A stretch of DNA of 64,000 nucleotides from Streptomyces narbonensis. GTDB lineage: Bacteria; Actinomycetota; Actinomycetes; Streptomycetales; Streptomycetaceae. Below the pieces are notes generated by a model. The model did no database searches. It saw only the letters and a list, made by a program, of their open reading frames with translations, and was not told where the DNA came from. Below, one piece after another: positions 8,571-18,321 of the stretch; the stretch's first letter is position 1, and each line of letters starts with the position of its first letter. The position numbers and the translations under genes were made by a program. The stretch spans positions 372,001-436,000 of the forward strand of contig NZ_BMSF01000004.1 of NCBI RefSeq assembly GCF_014649015.1, read 5' to 3'.

Positions 8571-9500
8571 TCACCCCGTCCCGTACGCCGCCCACCGCAC
8601 GAGTCCGAACCCCTCCCCCTCCCTGCGCACTTCCACGGCTCCGGCCCCGCCGAAGTGCGCGGGGACGACCAGCTCCCGCTCGTCGGCGGCCCGTTCGAGG
8701 ATCCGGCGACGGCTCACCGCCGCGCGGCCCGGGTCGAGGCAGAAGCAGCTGCCGCAGGAGGGTTCGAGCAGCTGTACGGGGCTGTGCACCAGGTCGCCGA
8801 CGAAGACCGCCCTGTCTCCCCCGGACGCCAGTCGCAGCACCGCCGAGCCGGGCGTGTGCCCGGGCGCCGCCTCCAGGGTCAGGTTCTCGTCGACACGGTG
8901 CTCGCCGTCCCACAGTCTGACCTGCCCCGCCCGGTGGACGGGCGCGACGCTCTCCTCGTACACGAGCCGGTCCTCCTCCTGGAGGCCGCCGCCGTAGCCG
9001 TTCGCCGGGCCGTAGTGGAAGTCGTCGGCGGCCGGTACGAGGTACTCGGCGTTCGGGAAGGTCGGCACCCACCCCCCGTCCCCCTCGCCGGCGCGGGTGT
9101 TCCAGCCGACGTGGTCGGCGTGCACATGGGTGTTGACGACGACGTCGACGTCCTCGGGGCGGACACCGGCCCGCTCCAGCCGGCCCAGGAAGCCGTCCCG
9201 CCGCCGGTGGAACTGCGGCGAGTGCGGCCGCTCGCGCCCGTCGCCCACTCCGGTGTCGACCAGGATCGTCCGGCCGCCGCTGCGCAGCACCCAGCTCTGC
9301 AGCGCCATGACCGCGCTGTCGCTCTCCGGAGCCCAGTGGTCCGGCGCCAGCCACTCCTCGTTGCTCTTCCACAGCTCCGCCCCGGCCTCCGGGACGATGC
9401 CGCGGGCCGGGCCGAACGGGCCCTGCCACTCCACGACCCGGATGACCTCGACCTCTCCCAGGACAAGCCTCTGCGCGCTCTCCGCGCTCTCCCTGTTCAT
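8571..9500 (-). CDS. MBL-fold metallo-hydrolase
   Basis: Metallo-beta-lactamase-fold hydrolase of 309 aa. The dinuclear zinc motif THVHADHVG (about 123-131) is present, with a further His in GHTPGS and Asp in FVGDLVHS. The overall form resembles quorum-quenching lactonase/N-acyl hydrolase relatives, but the substrate is not determined. ATG 9500 starts divergently from an AraC regulator 107 bp away, a typical regulator/target layout. Confidence 0.85.
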   Translation of the reverse strand: MNRESAESAQRLVLGEVEVIRVVEWQGPFGPARGIVPEAGAELWKSNEEWLAPDHWAPESDSAVMALQSWVLRSGGRTILVDTGVGDGRERPHSPQFHRRRDGFLGRLERAGVRPEDVDVVVNTHVHADHVGWNTRAGEGDGGWVPTFPNAEYLVPAADDFHYGPANGYGGGLQEEDRLVYEESVAPVHRAGQVRLWDGEHRVDENLTLEAAPGHTPGSAVLRLASGGDRAVFVGDLVHSPVQLLEPSCGSCFCLDPGRAAVSRRRILERAADERELVVPAHFGGAGAVEVRREGEGFGLVRWAAYGTG

Positions 9501-9607
9501 GTCGTCGAGCCTAGGAAAGGGGGCATGAGCCTCTCAATGCCCTGGATGCTCCGTCAGATACGCGTGCGTCTCACGGCCGTGGAGGATCGTGGCCGTACGC
9601 TGCCCTC

Positions 9608-10567
9608 ATGGACGTGGTGAGCGACGCGATCTCGGCCGTACGCGTCGGGCGGCCCTCCTCCGACCGCGTACGGGTCGGCGGCGACTGGTGCGCCCGGCTG
9701 GACCCGTACGAAGGGGCCGGGTTCCACGTCGTCCTGAAGGGCAGCTGCTGGCTGCTGCCCGACGGCGGCGATCCGGTCGCGCTCGGCGCGGGGGACGCCG
9801 TGCTGCTCCCGCACGGTACGGGGCACGTCGTCGCCGACTCGCCCGCCGACGCCGCGACCGTGGCGCGCGCCGTGCCGTTCGCCCGGTGGGCCGACCGGAC
9901 CCTGCCGCAGCCGGCCCTGCCCGCCTTCGGCACGCGCGTGCGCGAGGTGGAGATGCTCTGCGGCAAGTACCGGCTCGACCGCAGCCACGCGCACCCGCTC
10001 CTCGCGGAGCTGCCCCCGCTCGTCCATCTGCCGAACCGCGCCGGCCGCGACCCCGAACTCCGCGCCGCCGTCGACCTGCTGGGCGGCGAACTGGGCGGCG
10101 AGCCGCACGAGCGACGGCCCGGGTCGGCCGTCGCGCTGCCCAGTCTGCTCGACCTGCTGCTCGTCTACATGATCCGCTCCTGGCTGGCCGAGAGCACCGA
10201 CGGCGCCTGGCCGGGCGCGCTCGGCGACCCGGTGACCGCCGCCGCCCTTCGGGCGCTGCACGCCGCCCCGGCCGCCCCGTGGACCAACGAACTGCTGGCG
10301 GCCGAGGCGGGCGTCTCCCGGCCCACCCTGGCCCGCCGCTTCACCGCGCTGACCGGCCGGCCCCCGATGGCGTACCTGACCTGGTGGCGGCTGACGCGCG
10401 CCGCCGCGCTGCTCCGGGACACCCCGGATCCGCTGGCCGCGGTCGCCCACCGGGTCGGCTACAGCTCGCCGTACGCCTTCTCGCACGCCTTCCGTCGCGA
10501 GTTCGGCACGACACCGGGCCGCTACCGGAGCGGCCACGGCGCCGCCGTTTCCTTCACCTCCCGCTGA
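9608..10567 (+). CDS. AraC family regulator with cupin N-terminus
   Basis: Transcription factor of 319 aa. The N-terminal 110 residues form a cupin-like sensor (AraC_binding_2 type, FHVVLKGSCWLLP ... LGAGDAVLLPHGTGHV). The C-terminal 100 residues hold two helix-turn-helix motifs (NELLAAEAGVSRPTLARRF and AVAHRVGYSSPYAFSHAFRREFGTTPGRYR). It is divergent from the MBL-fold hydrolase and probably regulates it; this is an inference from layout. Its end overlaps the end of the beta-helix gene by 14 nt. Confidence 0.88.
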   Translation: MDVVSDAISAVRVGRPSSDRVRVGGDWCARLDPYEGAGFHVVLKGSCWLLPDGGDPVALGAGDAVLLPHGTGHVVADSPADAATVARAVPFARWADRTLPQPALPAFGTRVREVEMLCGKYRLDRSHAHPLLAELPPLVHLPNRAGRDPELRAAVDLLGGELGGEPHERRPGSAVALPSLLDLLLVYMIRSWLAESTDGAWPGALGDPVTAAALRALHAAPAAPWTNELLAAEAGVSRPTLARRFTALTGRPPMAYLTWWRLTRAAALLRDTPDPLAAVAHRVGYSSPYAFSHAFRREFGTTPGRYRSGHGAAVSFTSR

Positions 10568-12223
10568 GCGCCCGCTGGGCCTCGTAAAGGTTCCGCGGAC
10601 GCACCGACTCCGGGCTCCCGTAAGCCTCCACGCGCGCGTGGAGGTCGCCGGCGAAGTCCGGGACGTCGATCTGGTCGAACTCGCGCACCTCGCTGATGCC
10701 GACCGTGGCGCTGTACGGGGCGACGGTGTCGAGCTTCACGAGGCCCGCCCGGCCGTTCGTCACCGTCACGTTCCAGTGCGCGAACCGGGCGCCGTAGAGC
10801 GGGCCGGCGGATGCGTCGCCGCCGTGCCGGCCGTCGTTCTCGACGGTGATCCCGGTCCGTACGTTCGCGAAGGGCATGCCCCGGTGGGTGTCGAAGGTGC
10901 CCGTCTCCATGACCCCGCGCGACCAGACGTTATGGCTGGACAGGCCCTCGACGTTGATGCCGTGGAGCTGCGTTCCGGCCGGGGCGGGGACGGTCCGGGC
11001 GGCGATGCGGAAGTCCTCGACGAGGTTGTCGTGCGCGCCCTCCCGGCAGAAGTACGGGTGGTGGGAACCGCGCCCCTCGACGCGCGTGCGGCGCAGGGTG
11101 CAGGCCGAGGCGGCGACGAGTCCGAAGCCGTTGTCGACGTGCCGGACGACGACGTCCTCCGCCCAGCAGTCGTACGCGCACTGGAAGGTGACGCCGTTGA
11201 AGCCCTTGTCGAGGAGGTGCGGGGACTGCGCGAGCAGCGGTGCCTCCAGGGTCAGGCCGGCCACCCCCGAGTCGGTGAGGGGGTCGGCCCCCGAGACGAG
11301 CCGGGGGTCCCACTCGGGGCGGAGGTCGAGCGGGAGGGGCCGTTCGAGGGTGACGCGGCGGCCCGCGATCCCGGTGATCCGTACGGGCCACTCGTAGGGG
11401 ACGTACGAGGTGAGCTTGGTCTTGTCGTCCCAGGTGTACGCCTCCGGGCCGGGCCCGCCGCCCGCCATGTGCTCCAGGAGCGTGTGGCCGGGGTCGTCGG
11501 CGAGCCGGAGGAGGACCAGCTGCCCCCGGATCAGGCCGGACGGGTCCTCGACGGTCACCGAGCGGTCGCCCCGGCGGGCCGGGCGGAGGGCGGTGAGCGT
11601 GGTCCACTCGTCGCGGCGGTTGCCGGTCCAGCCCTCGAAGGGCCAGGCGCGGTCCCGTATCGCGGCGACGAGGGAGGCGTGCCGGGCGTGCGGGGAGAGC
11701 CAGACGAGCCCGCCGGCCCAGGACCAGGAAGACTTGTCGCCGCCGTAGCGGGAGCCGTACGGGCCGATGAGCTCGGTGAGGTGCCGGGTCGCGAGCAGGG
11801 TCGTACGGCCGGAGCCGGCGCCGCGCAGGACGACGCCGCTGTGGCCGATCCGGAGGTAGTCGTCGATCCGGTATGTGCCGGCCGGCAGCAGCACCGTGCC
11901 GCCGCCGCGCTCCCCGGCCTCGGCCAGGGCGCGGTTGATCGCGGGGGCGGAGTCCCGCGAGCCGTCGGGGGCCGCCCCGTGGGTGACGGCGTTCGCCACG
12001 ACCCGCGGGCGGGGTGCGCGGCGGGCGCCGGCGTGGGCGCCGGCCCGACCCACGTAAGGGATCTGCGGGTGGGTGTAGGGGGCGGCCTCGAACTCCCGCC
12101 AGAGGTCGGCGGGGCGGGGGGCGGGTGCGGCCCCGTCGAGGCGGCGGGTGCGAACCCCGTCGTCCCCGTCGCCGCCGCGACGGCCACCGCGCCGCCGACG
12201 AACTGCCTTCTACTGAGTGCCAT
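10554..12223 (-). pseudogene. Tat-exported right-handed beta-helix (pectate-lyase-like) protein, frameshifted
   Basis: The first part, from ATG 12223, is a clear Tat signal peptide (MALSRRQFVGGAVAVAAATG). The long mature domain reads in another frame. From about 12,150 that frame continues as DLWREFEAAPYTHPQIPYVG and runs to 10,554 as a right-handed beta-helix (GTYRIDDYLRIGHSGVVLRGAG, then repeated rungs such as HNVWSRGVMETGTF). The frame shift falls between about 12,110 and 12,190, where G4 and C6 runs occur. An ORF from GTG 12053 would give 499 aa without a signal peptide. It is either a real mutation leaving an unexported protein or an assembly error. The family is polysaccharide lyase/GH28-related; the substrate is unknown. 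Confidence 0.6.
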
Positions 12224-12309
12224 GAAACCTGAGCCCTTCACATATATGAACGGTGTTCAGATCTGCGCCGAGCGTGAGCATGGCAGTAGAAAGGACCCTC
12301 CGGAAGGGG

Positions 12310-12804
12310 TCAGCGGGTGGGTTTCTGAGTCAGATTCTTGAACGCGTCGAGGTTCCGCGTGGACTCGCCGCGCGAGACCCGCCACTCGTACTCCCGCCGG
12401 ATCGCCGAGGCGAAGCCCAGCTCCAGGAGCGTGTTGAAGTCGCCGTCCGCCGCCTCCAGGACGGAGCCGAGCAGCCGGTCCAGCTCCTCGGGCGTGACGG
12501 CGGAGAGCGGGAGCTTCCCGGCGAGGTAGACGTCGCCGAGGCCGTCGACCGCGTAACTCACCCCGTACAGCTTGAGGTTGCGCTCCAGGAGCCAGCGGTG
12601 GACGCCCGACTCGTTCTCGTCGGGGTGCCGGATGACGAAGGCGTTGAGGGAGAGGGAGTGGCGGCCCGCCCGGAGCGACAGGGTGGTGAACAGCTTGCGC
12701 GTGCCCGGGAGCTTCACGACGTACGAGCCGGGCTCCGGGGACTCCCAGTCCAGCTCCGCGTCGTTGAAGGTGTCCTCGATGATCCGCCGAACGTCCTCAG
12801 CCAT
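12310..12804 (-). CDS. YbjN domain-containing protein
   Basis: A 164-aa protein with a YbjN/TY3-like sensory fold (type III chaperone-like alpha/beta; [27 protein letters not shown] at the start, then [17 protein letters not shown]). Family members are linked to stress and motility but have no defined activity. ATG 12804 lies inside the last codons of mshA (8-nt overlap), so it is coupled to mycothiol synthesis. The same pairing is typical of actinobacteria as far as I recall. Confidence 0.85.
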   Translation of the reverse strand: MAEDVRRIIEDTFNDAELDWESPEPGSYVVKLPGTRKLFTTLSLRAGRHSLSLNAFVIRHPDENESGVHRWLLERNLKLYGVSYAVDGLGDVYLAGKLPLSAVTPEELDRLLGSVLEAADGDFNTLLELGFASAIRREYEWRVSRGESTRNLDAFKNLTQKPTR

Positions 12805-14164
12805 GGTGCGAGCGTACGCGACGGCGGTTCTCGCGGACCCGGTGGTCGTGCATGGCGGCCGTGTACACGTCGGCCGTGCCCGAGGCCGCCGTGTCCCAGC
12901 CGAACGACCCGGCGTGCAGGGCCGCCGCCGCGCCCATCCGGTCCGAGAGGGCCGGGTCGGCGACGAAGCGGCCGAGCGCGCGGGCGTAGTCCGCCGGGTC
13001 GTGACCCTGGACGAGGAAACCGGTCACGTCGTCCCGCACGGCGACGGGCAGGCCGCCCACCGCCGCCGCGACGACCGGGGTGCCGGCCGCCTGCGCCTCT
13101 ATGGCGACCAGGCCGAAGGACTCGCTGTACGAGGGCATGACGAGGACGCTGGCCGCGCGGAACCAGTCCGCCAGCCGGTCCTGCCCCACCGGCGGGTGGA
13201 AGTGGACGACATCGGAGATGCCGAGCCGCGCGGCGAGCTTCTGGAGGCCCTCCGGCTTGGCCAGGCCGCTGCCGCTCGGGCCGCCGACGACCGGCACGAC
13301 CATGCGCGAGCGCAGCGAGGGGTCCTGCTCCAGGAGCCGGGCGGCGGCGTGCAGCAGGATGTCCGGGGCCTTGAGGGGCTGGATGCGGCCGGCGAAGACG
13401 GGGATGAAGGCGTCCCGGGGGAGCCCGAGGCGGGCCCGGGCGGCGGCGCGGCCGTCGGCGGGGCGGAAGTGGTCGAGGTTCACGCCCGGGTGGACGACCG
13501 CGATCTTGCCGGGGTCCGCCTCGTAGAAGCGGGCGAGCTCGTCGGCCTCCTCGGCCGTGTTGGCGATCAGCCGGTCGGCGGCGGAGACGATCTGGGTCTC
13601 GCCGATGACGCGGGCGGCGGGCTCGGGGGTGTCGCCCTCGGCCAGCGCCGCGTTCTTGACCTTCGCCATGGTGTGCATCGCGTGGACGAGCGGGACGCCC
13701 CAGCGCTCGGCGGCCAGCCAGCCGACGTGGCCGGAGAGCCAGTAGTGGGAGTGGACCAGGTCGTAGTGGCCGGGCCGGTGGCCCGCCCACGCCTGCATCA
13801 CGCCGTGCGTGAAGGCGCAGAGCTGGGCCGGCAGCTCCTCCTTGGCGAGCCCCTCGTACGGGCCCGCGTCGACGTGCCGGACGAGGACGCCGGGGGTGAG
13901 CTCGACGACCGGCGGGAGTCCGCCGGTGGTGGCCCGGGTGAAGATCTCCACCTCGATGTCGATGGCGGCGAGACGCTTGGCCAGCTCGACGATGTAGACG
14001 TTCATGCCGCCCGCGTCGCCCGTGCCCGGCTGGTGCAGGGGGGAGGTGTGGACGCTGAGCATGGCCACTCGGCGCGGGGTGCGGTTCCGGCCGGGGAGCC
14101 GGAGCCGGGTCGGTGCCTGATGCCTGTGCCGGGTACCGGCGAACCGGGACACGTACTGGCTCAC
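12797..14164 (-). CDS. mshA: D-inositol-3-phosphate glycosyltransferase MshA
   Basis: GT-B glycosyltransferase of 455 aa performing the first step of mycothiol synthesis (UDP-GlcNAc + inositol-3-phosphate). Signature stretches are present: [24 protein letters not shown] (split here as two motifs in residues 35-58), [11 protein letters not shown], and the C-terminal nucleotide-sugar motif [23 protein letters not shown]. The GTG start at 14164 (VSQYVSRF) has AAGGACC 8 nt upstream and matches the family start; an ORF reaching 14350 is read-through of upstream repeats. It is followed with overlap by the YbjN gene. Confidence 0.95.
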   Translation of the reverse strand: MSQYVSRFAGTRHRHQAPTRLRLPGRNRTPRRVAMLSVHTSPLHQPGTGDAGGMNVYIVELAKRLAAIDIEVEIFTRATTGGLPPVVELTPGVLVRHVDAGPYEGLAKEELPAQLCAFTHGVMQAWAGHRPGHYDLVHSHYWLSGHVGWLAAERWGVPLVHAMHTMAKVKNAALAEGDTPEPAARVIGETQIVSAADRLIANTAEEADELARFYEADPGKIAVVHPGVNLDHFRPADGRAAARARLGLPRDAFIPVFAGRIQPLKAPDILLHAAARLLEQDPSLRSRMVVPVVGGPSGSGLAKPEGLQKLAARLGISDVVHFHPPVGQDRLADWFRAASVLVMPSYSESFGLVAIEAQAAGTPVVAAAVGGLPVAVRDDVTGFLVQGHDPADYARALGRFVADPALSDRMGAAAALHAGSFGWDTAASGTADVYTAAMHDHRVRENRRRVRSHHG

Positions 14165-14208
14165 GTCGGCGGTCCTTCCGCTCGGGGATCCCGAGGGCGG
14201 CCTCGGGG

Positions 14209-14380
14209 CTGAGCTGTGTCGGGCTTGCTGAGCTGTGTGGGGCGTACTGAGGTGTGTCGGGCTTGCTGAGCTGTGTGGGGCGTACTGAGCTGTATCGGGC
14301 GTACTGAACCGGGTGGCGCGTACGGCACCACGTCGGGCGTGGCGAACCATGCCCGGGCGTGCTGGGTCGTGTCGGGCATG
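14209..14380. repeat. Minisatellite of nine 19-bp units upstream of mshA
   Basis: Nine head-to-tail units of 19 bp (one of 20) fill most of the 357-bp gap between mshA and the methyltransferase gene. The consensus is about CTGAGCTGTGTCGGGCGTA. The first five are nearly identical and the last four drift. The end of the gap nearest 14,522 is AT-richer and probably holds promoters. The array starts 45 bp before the mshA start codon, so its copy number could change mshA expression. Confidence 0.85.
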
Positions 14381-14521
14381 ACTCTCGGAGGGCGCGTACG
14401 TCCTCCAGCCCCCACAACACCGGAATGGCTCCTTTCATTTCCAAGTGCGGAAGCGTTTTGCCAATTCGTTGCCGGGACGGGGCCCCCTCGGCCCCGCACC
14501 CCCACCCTTTACGCTCGTGTC

Positions 14522-15316
14522 ATGGCCCCGCGCACCACCCGCCCCGTCGGCACCCCGACCCGCGGGACCACCAACCCGAACCGCCTGCGCCGCATGGACC
14601 GCTGGATCGCCGCCGTCCACGGCCCCGCCCTGCGCCGCTCCCCCGAACCGCCGCTCGCCGTCGACCTCGGATACGGGGCCGCCCCCTGGACCGCCGTCGA
14701 GCTCCTCGCCCGGCTGCGCACCGCCGAGCCCCGCACCCGGCTCTACGGCATCGAGATCGAGCCCGCCCGCGTCGAGGCCGCGAGGGCGTACGAGCACGAG
14801 GGCCTCTCCTTCCTGCACGGCGGCTTCGAGGTGCCGGTGCCCGGTACGGTCGCCCTGATCCGGGCGGCGAACGTGCTGCGTCAGTACGACGAGGAGCAGG
14901 TCGCGGCCGTGTGGGCCCGGCTGTGCGGGCGGCTCGCGCCCGGGGGACTGCTCGTCGAGGGCACCTGCGACGAGATCGGCCGACGGCACGTGTGGGTGGC
15001 CCTCGACCGGAGCGGTCCGCGCACGGTCACCTTCGCGACCCGGCTCGGCTCGCTGGAGCGCCCTTCGGACCTGGCGGAGCGGCTCCCGAAGGCGCTGATC
15101 CACCGCAACGTGCCGGGCGAGCCGGTGCACGCCTTCCTCCGGGACTTCGACCGGGCGTGGGCGGCGGCCGCCCCGTACGCCTCGCTCGGCGCGCGGCAGC
15201 GCTGGATCCGCTCCGTACGCGAACTGGCGGCGGACTGGCCGCTGACGGACGGTCCGCGGCGGTGGCGGCAGGGCGAGGTGACGGTGCGCTGGGAGGCGCT
15301 GGCCCCCCGGGCCTGA
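14522..15316 (+). CDS. Class I SAM-dependent methyltransferase
   Basis: A 264-aa protein with a Rossmann-type methyltransferase core: motif I LAVDLGYGAAPWTAVELL (about 45-62), acidic ribose-binding motif YGIEIEPARVEAA (about 77-89), then GLSFLHGGFEVP and a late motif LAPGGLLVEGTCDE. Substrate unknown; the gene is a conserved neighbour of mshA in Streptomyces, to my knowledge. ATG 14522 was preferred because the upstream frame runs through repeats. It is divergent from mshA. Confidence 0.8.
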   Translation: MAPRTTRPVGTPTRGTTNPNRLRRMDRWIAAVHGPALRRSPEPPLAVDLGYGAAPWTAVELLARLRTAEPRTRLYGIEIEPARVEAARAYEHEGLSFLHGGFEVPVPGTVALIRAANVLRQYDEEQVAAVWARLCGRLAPGGLLVEGTCDEIGRRHVWVALDRSGPRTVTFATRLGSLERPSDLAERLPKALIHRNVPGEPVHAFLRDFDRAWAAAAPYASLGARQRWIRSVRELAADWPLTDGPRRWRQGEVTVRWEALAPRA

Positions 15317-15543
15317 CGACGTCCTCCGCCACTCGAACGACCTTCCGTCTCCCCAACTGCCGCTGAATTCCGCGCGCCTCGGGAACGCCACCCCCGCATC
15401 ACTCGTCCCTTTGAGGAGAACGGGCCCGACAGGCCCTGGTTTCCCCTGTTGCTTTCCGGTTTCGCATGGCACTATCGCCAAGGCCGCCGCCAAGTTACTG
15501 ACGGTAAATCAGATGACCGCGGGCCGCTTACGAGGGGGAGCTT

Positions 15544-16593
15544 GTGAACCGACGTCGCCACACCACCGCCGCGATCACCGTGATCTGCGCCCTGGCGGTG
15601 CTGGCCTCACCGGCACTGACCCTCCAGGCCGCCGCCGCACCCCTCCCCCCGGACGCTCCGAAGAAGAGCCTGGAAGAGGTGCGCAAGGAGATAGACGGCC
15701 TCTACCGGCAGGCCGCCGTCGCCACCGACGCGTACAACCTCGCCGAGGAGAGGACCAAGGAGCAGTCCGCCGAGATCGTCCGGCTCGCCCGGATGATCGT
15801 CGAGGGCCGCGAGAAGGTCGAGGACCTCAAGGCCAAGGCGGGCGCCGCCGCGCGCGCCCAGTACCGCAACGGCGGGCTCCCGGAAGGGGCTCAGCTCGTC
15901 CTCACCGACGACCCGCAGCTCTTCCTCGACGCCGCGGGCCGCCTCAAGGCCGGCGCGAAGGCCACCACCGACCTCCTCGGCGAGATGACCCGCACCCAGG
16001 CCGAGCTGGACGTCTACGCCAAGGACGCCGGCGCCAACTGGACCAAGCTGGAGGCCCACCGGGTCAAGCAGGCCCAGGCGAAGAAGGAGATCAACGACAA
16101 GATCGCCGCGGCCAAGAAGCTGGAGTCCGAGCTCGCCGCCGAGGAGCGCGAGCGACTGCGCCGTCTGGAGGAGCAGGCGCAGTACCGGGCCCAGACGACC
16201 TGGCTCGACACCGGCATCCTCGGCGACCTCAGGACGGGGGCGACCCCGGAGGGCAAGAAGGCGGTCGAGTTCGCGACGGCGCAGGTCGGCAAGCCGTACG
16301 TGTGGGGCGCGGAGGGACCGGACTCCTTCGACTGTTCCGGCCTGACCCAGCTCGCCTGGGCCAAGGCGGGCGCCCCGATCCCGCGCACCTCGCAGGAGCA
16401 GTGGCGGCTGCTGCCGCGCGTGGCCGTCAAGGACATGCGCCCGGGCGACCTGATCGTCTACTTCAAGGACGCGAGCCACATCGGGATGTACATCGGCAAG
16501 GGCGCGATGGTGCACGCACCGCGCCCGGGCCGGAACGTGACCATCGCGGGGGCGGGCTCGATGGAGATCCTGGGAGTGGTCCGGCCCGGATAG
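15544..16593 (+). CDS. Secreted NlpC/P60 peptidoglycan endopeptidase
   Basis: Exported cell-wall hydrolase of 349 aa. It has a signal peptide (1-32, ending QAAAA), then a long coiled-coil region (about 40-225) rich in Glu/Lys/Ala. The NlpC/P60 catalytic domain (about 235-349) has the nucleophile Cys in DSFDCSGLTQ, His in SHIGMYIG and a further His in MVHAPRPG. This RipA-like layout is expected to cut D-Glu-mDAP type bonds during growth or division. GTG 15544 follows GAGGGGGAG. The 227-bp upstream gap probably holds its own promoter. Confidence 0.9.
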   Translation: MNRRRHTTAAITVICALAVLASPALTLQAAAAPLPPDAPKKSLEEVRKEIDGLYRQAAVATDAYNLAEERTKEQSAEIVRLARMIVEGREKVEDLKAKAGAAARAQYRNGGLPEGAQLVLTDDPQLFLDAAGRLKAGAKATTDLLGEMTRTQAELDVYAKDAGANWTKLEAHRVKQAQAKKEINDKIAAAKKLESELAAEERERLRRLEEQAQYRAQTTWLDTGILGDLRTGATPEGKKAVEFATAQVGKPYVWGAEGPDSFDCSGLTQLAWAKAGAPIPRTSQEQWRLLPRVAVKDMRPGDLIVYFKDASHIGMYIGKGAMVHAPRPGRNVTIAGAGSMEILGVVRPG

Positions 16594-16597
16594 GCGC

Positions 16598-16689
16598 GCG
16601 GCGACGGGTCCACACCCGCCGCGGCGACGGGTCCGCGCTTGCCGCGGCGACGGGTCCACACTTGGCGCGGCGACGCGTCCGCGCCCGCC
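16598..16689. repeat. Four 23-bp tandem repeats
   Basis: Four exact-length 23-bp units (GCGGCGACGGGTCC followed by a variable 9 nt ending GCC or GGC) follow the NlpC/P60 stop codon at once. They lie in the 383-bp gap before the SpoIIE-type gene. The rest of the gap (16,690-16,976) shows no gene. An AT-richer stretch with CTAGGGT near 16,902 may belong to the promoter of the downstream gene. Confidence 0.85.
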
Positions 16690-16976
16690 CCGTTTGACCG
16701 GATGCCGCCATTCTGGCCGGATCTCGCCCCCGACCTGACGGACCTCCCCCGCCCGGCGTGACCTTTCTCATTGCCGCCGGGCCCCTTCCACGGCCGCCCG
16801 CGGCCCTTCCCGCGACAACTACCTCCCCATCCGCGGCATATGCCAAGCCCGGGGAGATCACTCCCCCGCTGATCACCATTCCGTTGCGCACCGACCTACC
16901 GCTAGGGTCCGGGACGGGCGGGGCGCCACCCGGCGCCCTGCGCACCCTCGGGGGGAGGGAAGGAAGCTCCGGACCG

Positions 16977-18299
16977 ATGCCCGTATCCGTACCGCGCCAG
17001 AGAATCGTCTCTGCAGACGCGGGACCCGGCGACGCCACCGCAATGGACGCCACCGCTATGGACGCCACCGCTATGACCGGCACAGGCACAGGAACCGACC
17101 GCGATCGCACCGATCTCACCCTCCTGGTCGTCGAGGACGACCCGGCGGGTGCCCTCGCCGTGCCCGAACTCCTCGACGCGGCGGACGCCGCCGGCACCCG
17201 CGTGCGCATCCGTACCGCCCGCAACCTCACCGAGGCCGAGCGGCTCCTCACCGACGACGTCCACTGCGTCCTCGTCGACCTCTCCCTGCCCAGCCCTCGC
17301 ACCGCCACCGGGGACGACCCGCTCGCCCCGCTGCGCCACATCCTGCGGCTCGCCCCGCGCCACGCCGTCCTCGCCCTCGCGGCCTCCGCCGACGCGGAGC
17401 TGGCGGCCGAGGCGGTACGGGTCGGGGCCCAGGACCACCTCTTCCGCGAGGAGCTCGACGGGCGGCTGCTCAGCCGGGCCATCCGGTACGCGGTCGAGCG
17501 CAAGCGCGCCGACGCCGTCCAGGTGAAGCTGGCCGAGTCCCGGCTGAGGGCCCAGGAGAACGCCCGCCTGGAGCGCGGCCTGCTCCCGACCCCGCTCCTG
17601 GAGGGCTCGGACCTGCGCTTCGCGTCGCGCTACCGGCCCGGCCGCTCCCGCGCGCTGCTCGGCGGCGACTTCTACGACACCGTGCGCACCCCCGACGGCA
17701 CCGTCCACGCCATGATCGGCGACGTCTGCGGGCACGGCCCGGACGAGGCGGCCCTCGGCGTCGAGCTGCGGATCGCCTGGCGGGCACTGACCTTCGCGGG
17801 GCTGTGCGGGGACGAGCTGCTCTCGACGATGCAGCAGGTCCTGGAGCACGAGCGGGAGAGCGACGAGATCTTCGCGACCCTCTGCACCGTCGACATCGCG
17901 CCCGACGGCCGCCGGGCGGGCCTCTGCCTCGCCGGCCACCCGTCGCCGCTGATCGCCCGGCAGGGGCAGGCGGCCCGGCTTCTCCCGTACGAGGACGGGG
18001 GCCCGGCCCTGGGTCTGCTGCCGCGCGCCCGATGGCCGCGCCGGCAGGTGGAGCTGGGCGGGGCATGGAGCCTGCTCATGTACACGGACGGGCTGATCGA
18101 GGGCCGCTCGGCAGGCCCCGGCTCGCCGCGGCTCGGCCAGGACGGGATGGTCCAGATGATCAACCGACAGCTGTCCGAGGGCCTGCGGGGCGAGGAGCTC
18201 CTGGAGGCGGCGGTGACCGAGGTGCGGGCGCTGAACGGCGGCGAGCTGACGGACGACGTCGCCGTCCTGGCCCTGGAAAGGGACAGGGCCCGGAGCTGA
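16977..18299 (+). CDS. Response regulator-like PP2C (SpoIIE-type) phosphatase
   Basis: A 440-aa fusion of an N-terminal receiver-like domain (about 45-165, LLVVEDDPAGAL ... VLVDLSLPSP) and a C-terminal PP2C/SpoIIE Ser/Thr phosphatase domain (about 215-438). The phosphatase metal motifs include GGDFYDTV, MIGDVCGHGPDEA, MYTDGLIE and LTDDVAVLALE. Such proteins dephosphorylate anti-anti-sigma factors. The N-terminus has a small DATAMDATAM repeat. ATG 16977 was chosen after GGGAGGGAAGG; the longer frame to 16758 lacks support. A hairpin overlaps its stop. Confidence 0.85.
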   Translation: MPVSVPRQRIVSADAGPGDATAMDATAMDATAMTGTGTGTDRDRTDLTLLVVEDDPAGALAVPELLDAADAAGTRVRIRTARNLTEAERLLTDDVHCVLVDLSLPSPRTATGDDPLAPLRHILRLAPRHAVLALAASADAELAAEAVRVGAQDHLFREELDGRLLSRAIRYAVERKRADAVQVKLAESRLRAQENARLERGLLPTPLLEGSDLRFASRYRPGRSRALLGGDFYDTVRTPDGTVHAMIGDVCGHGPDEAALGVELRIAWRALTFAGLCGDELLSTMQQVLEHERESDEIFATLCTVDIAPDGRRAGLCLAGHPSPLIARQGQAARLLPYEDGGPALGLLPRARWPRRQVELGGAWSLLMYTDGLIEGRSAGPGSPRLGQDGMVQMINRQLSEGLRGEELLEAAVTEVRALNGGELTDDVAVLALERDRARS

Positions 18300-18311
18300 C
18301 CCCGGGCCCTG
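18284..18311 (+). terminator. Terminator hairpin at the end of the SpoIIE-type gene
   Basis: A perfect 10-bp stem (CAGGGCCCGG with its complement) and an 8-nt loop spans the stop codon. No U-tract follows. Confidence 0.6.
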
Positions 18312-18321
18312 CCACTCGCTC

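Noticed and set aside
7201..9429. Long minus-strand frame of 742 residues across the MFS and MBL genes
   Set aside because: It is antisense to the MFS gene and out of frame with the MBL-fold gene, and is only Gly/Asp/Glu/Arg shadow sequence.
10638..12341. Plus-strand 567-residue frame opposite the beta-helix gene
   Set aside because: Composition (Gly/Arg/Val/Glu low complexity, no domain) is that of an antisense shadow. The minus strand carries clear beta-helix rungs.
14209..14380. Possible CRISPR array
   Set aside because: Units are directly adjacent 19-bp tandem repeats with no unique spacers and no cas genes nearby. It is a minisatellite.
15317..15543. Riboswitch (ydaO-like c-di-AMP) ahead of the NlpC/P60 gene
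   Set aside because: Such switches occur before cell-wall hydrolases in Streptomyces, but I could not match the conserved core in this 227-bp gap.
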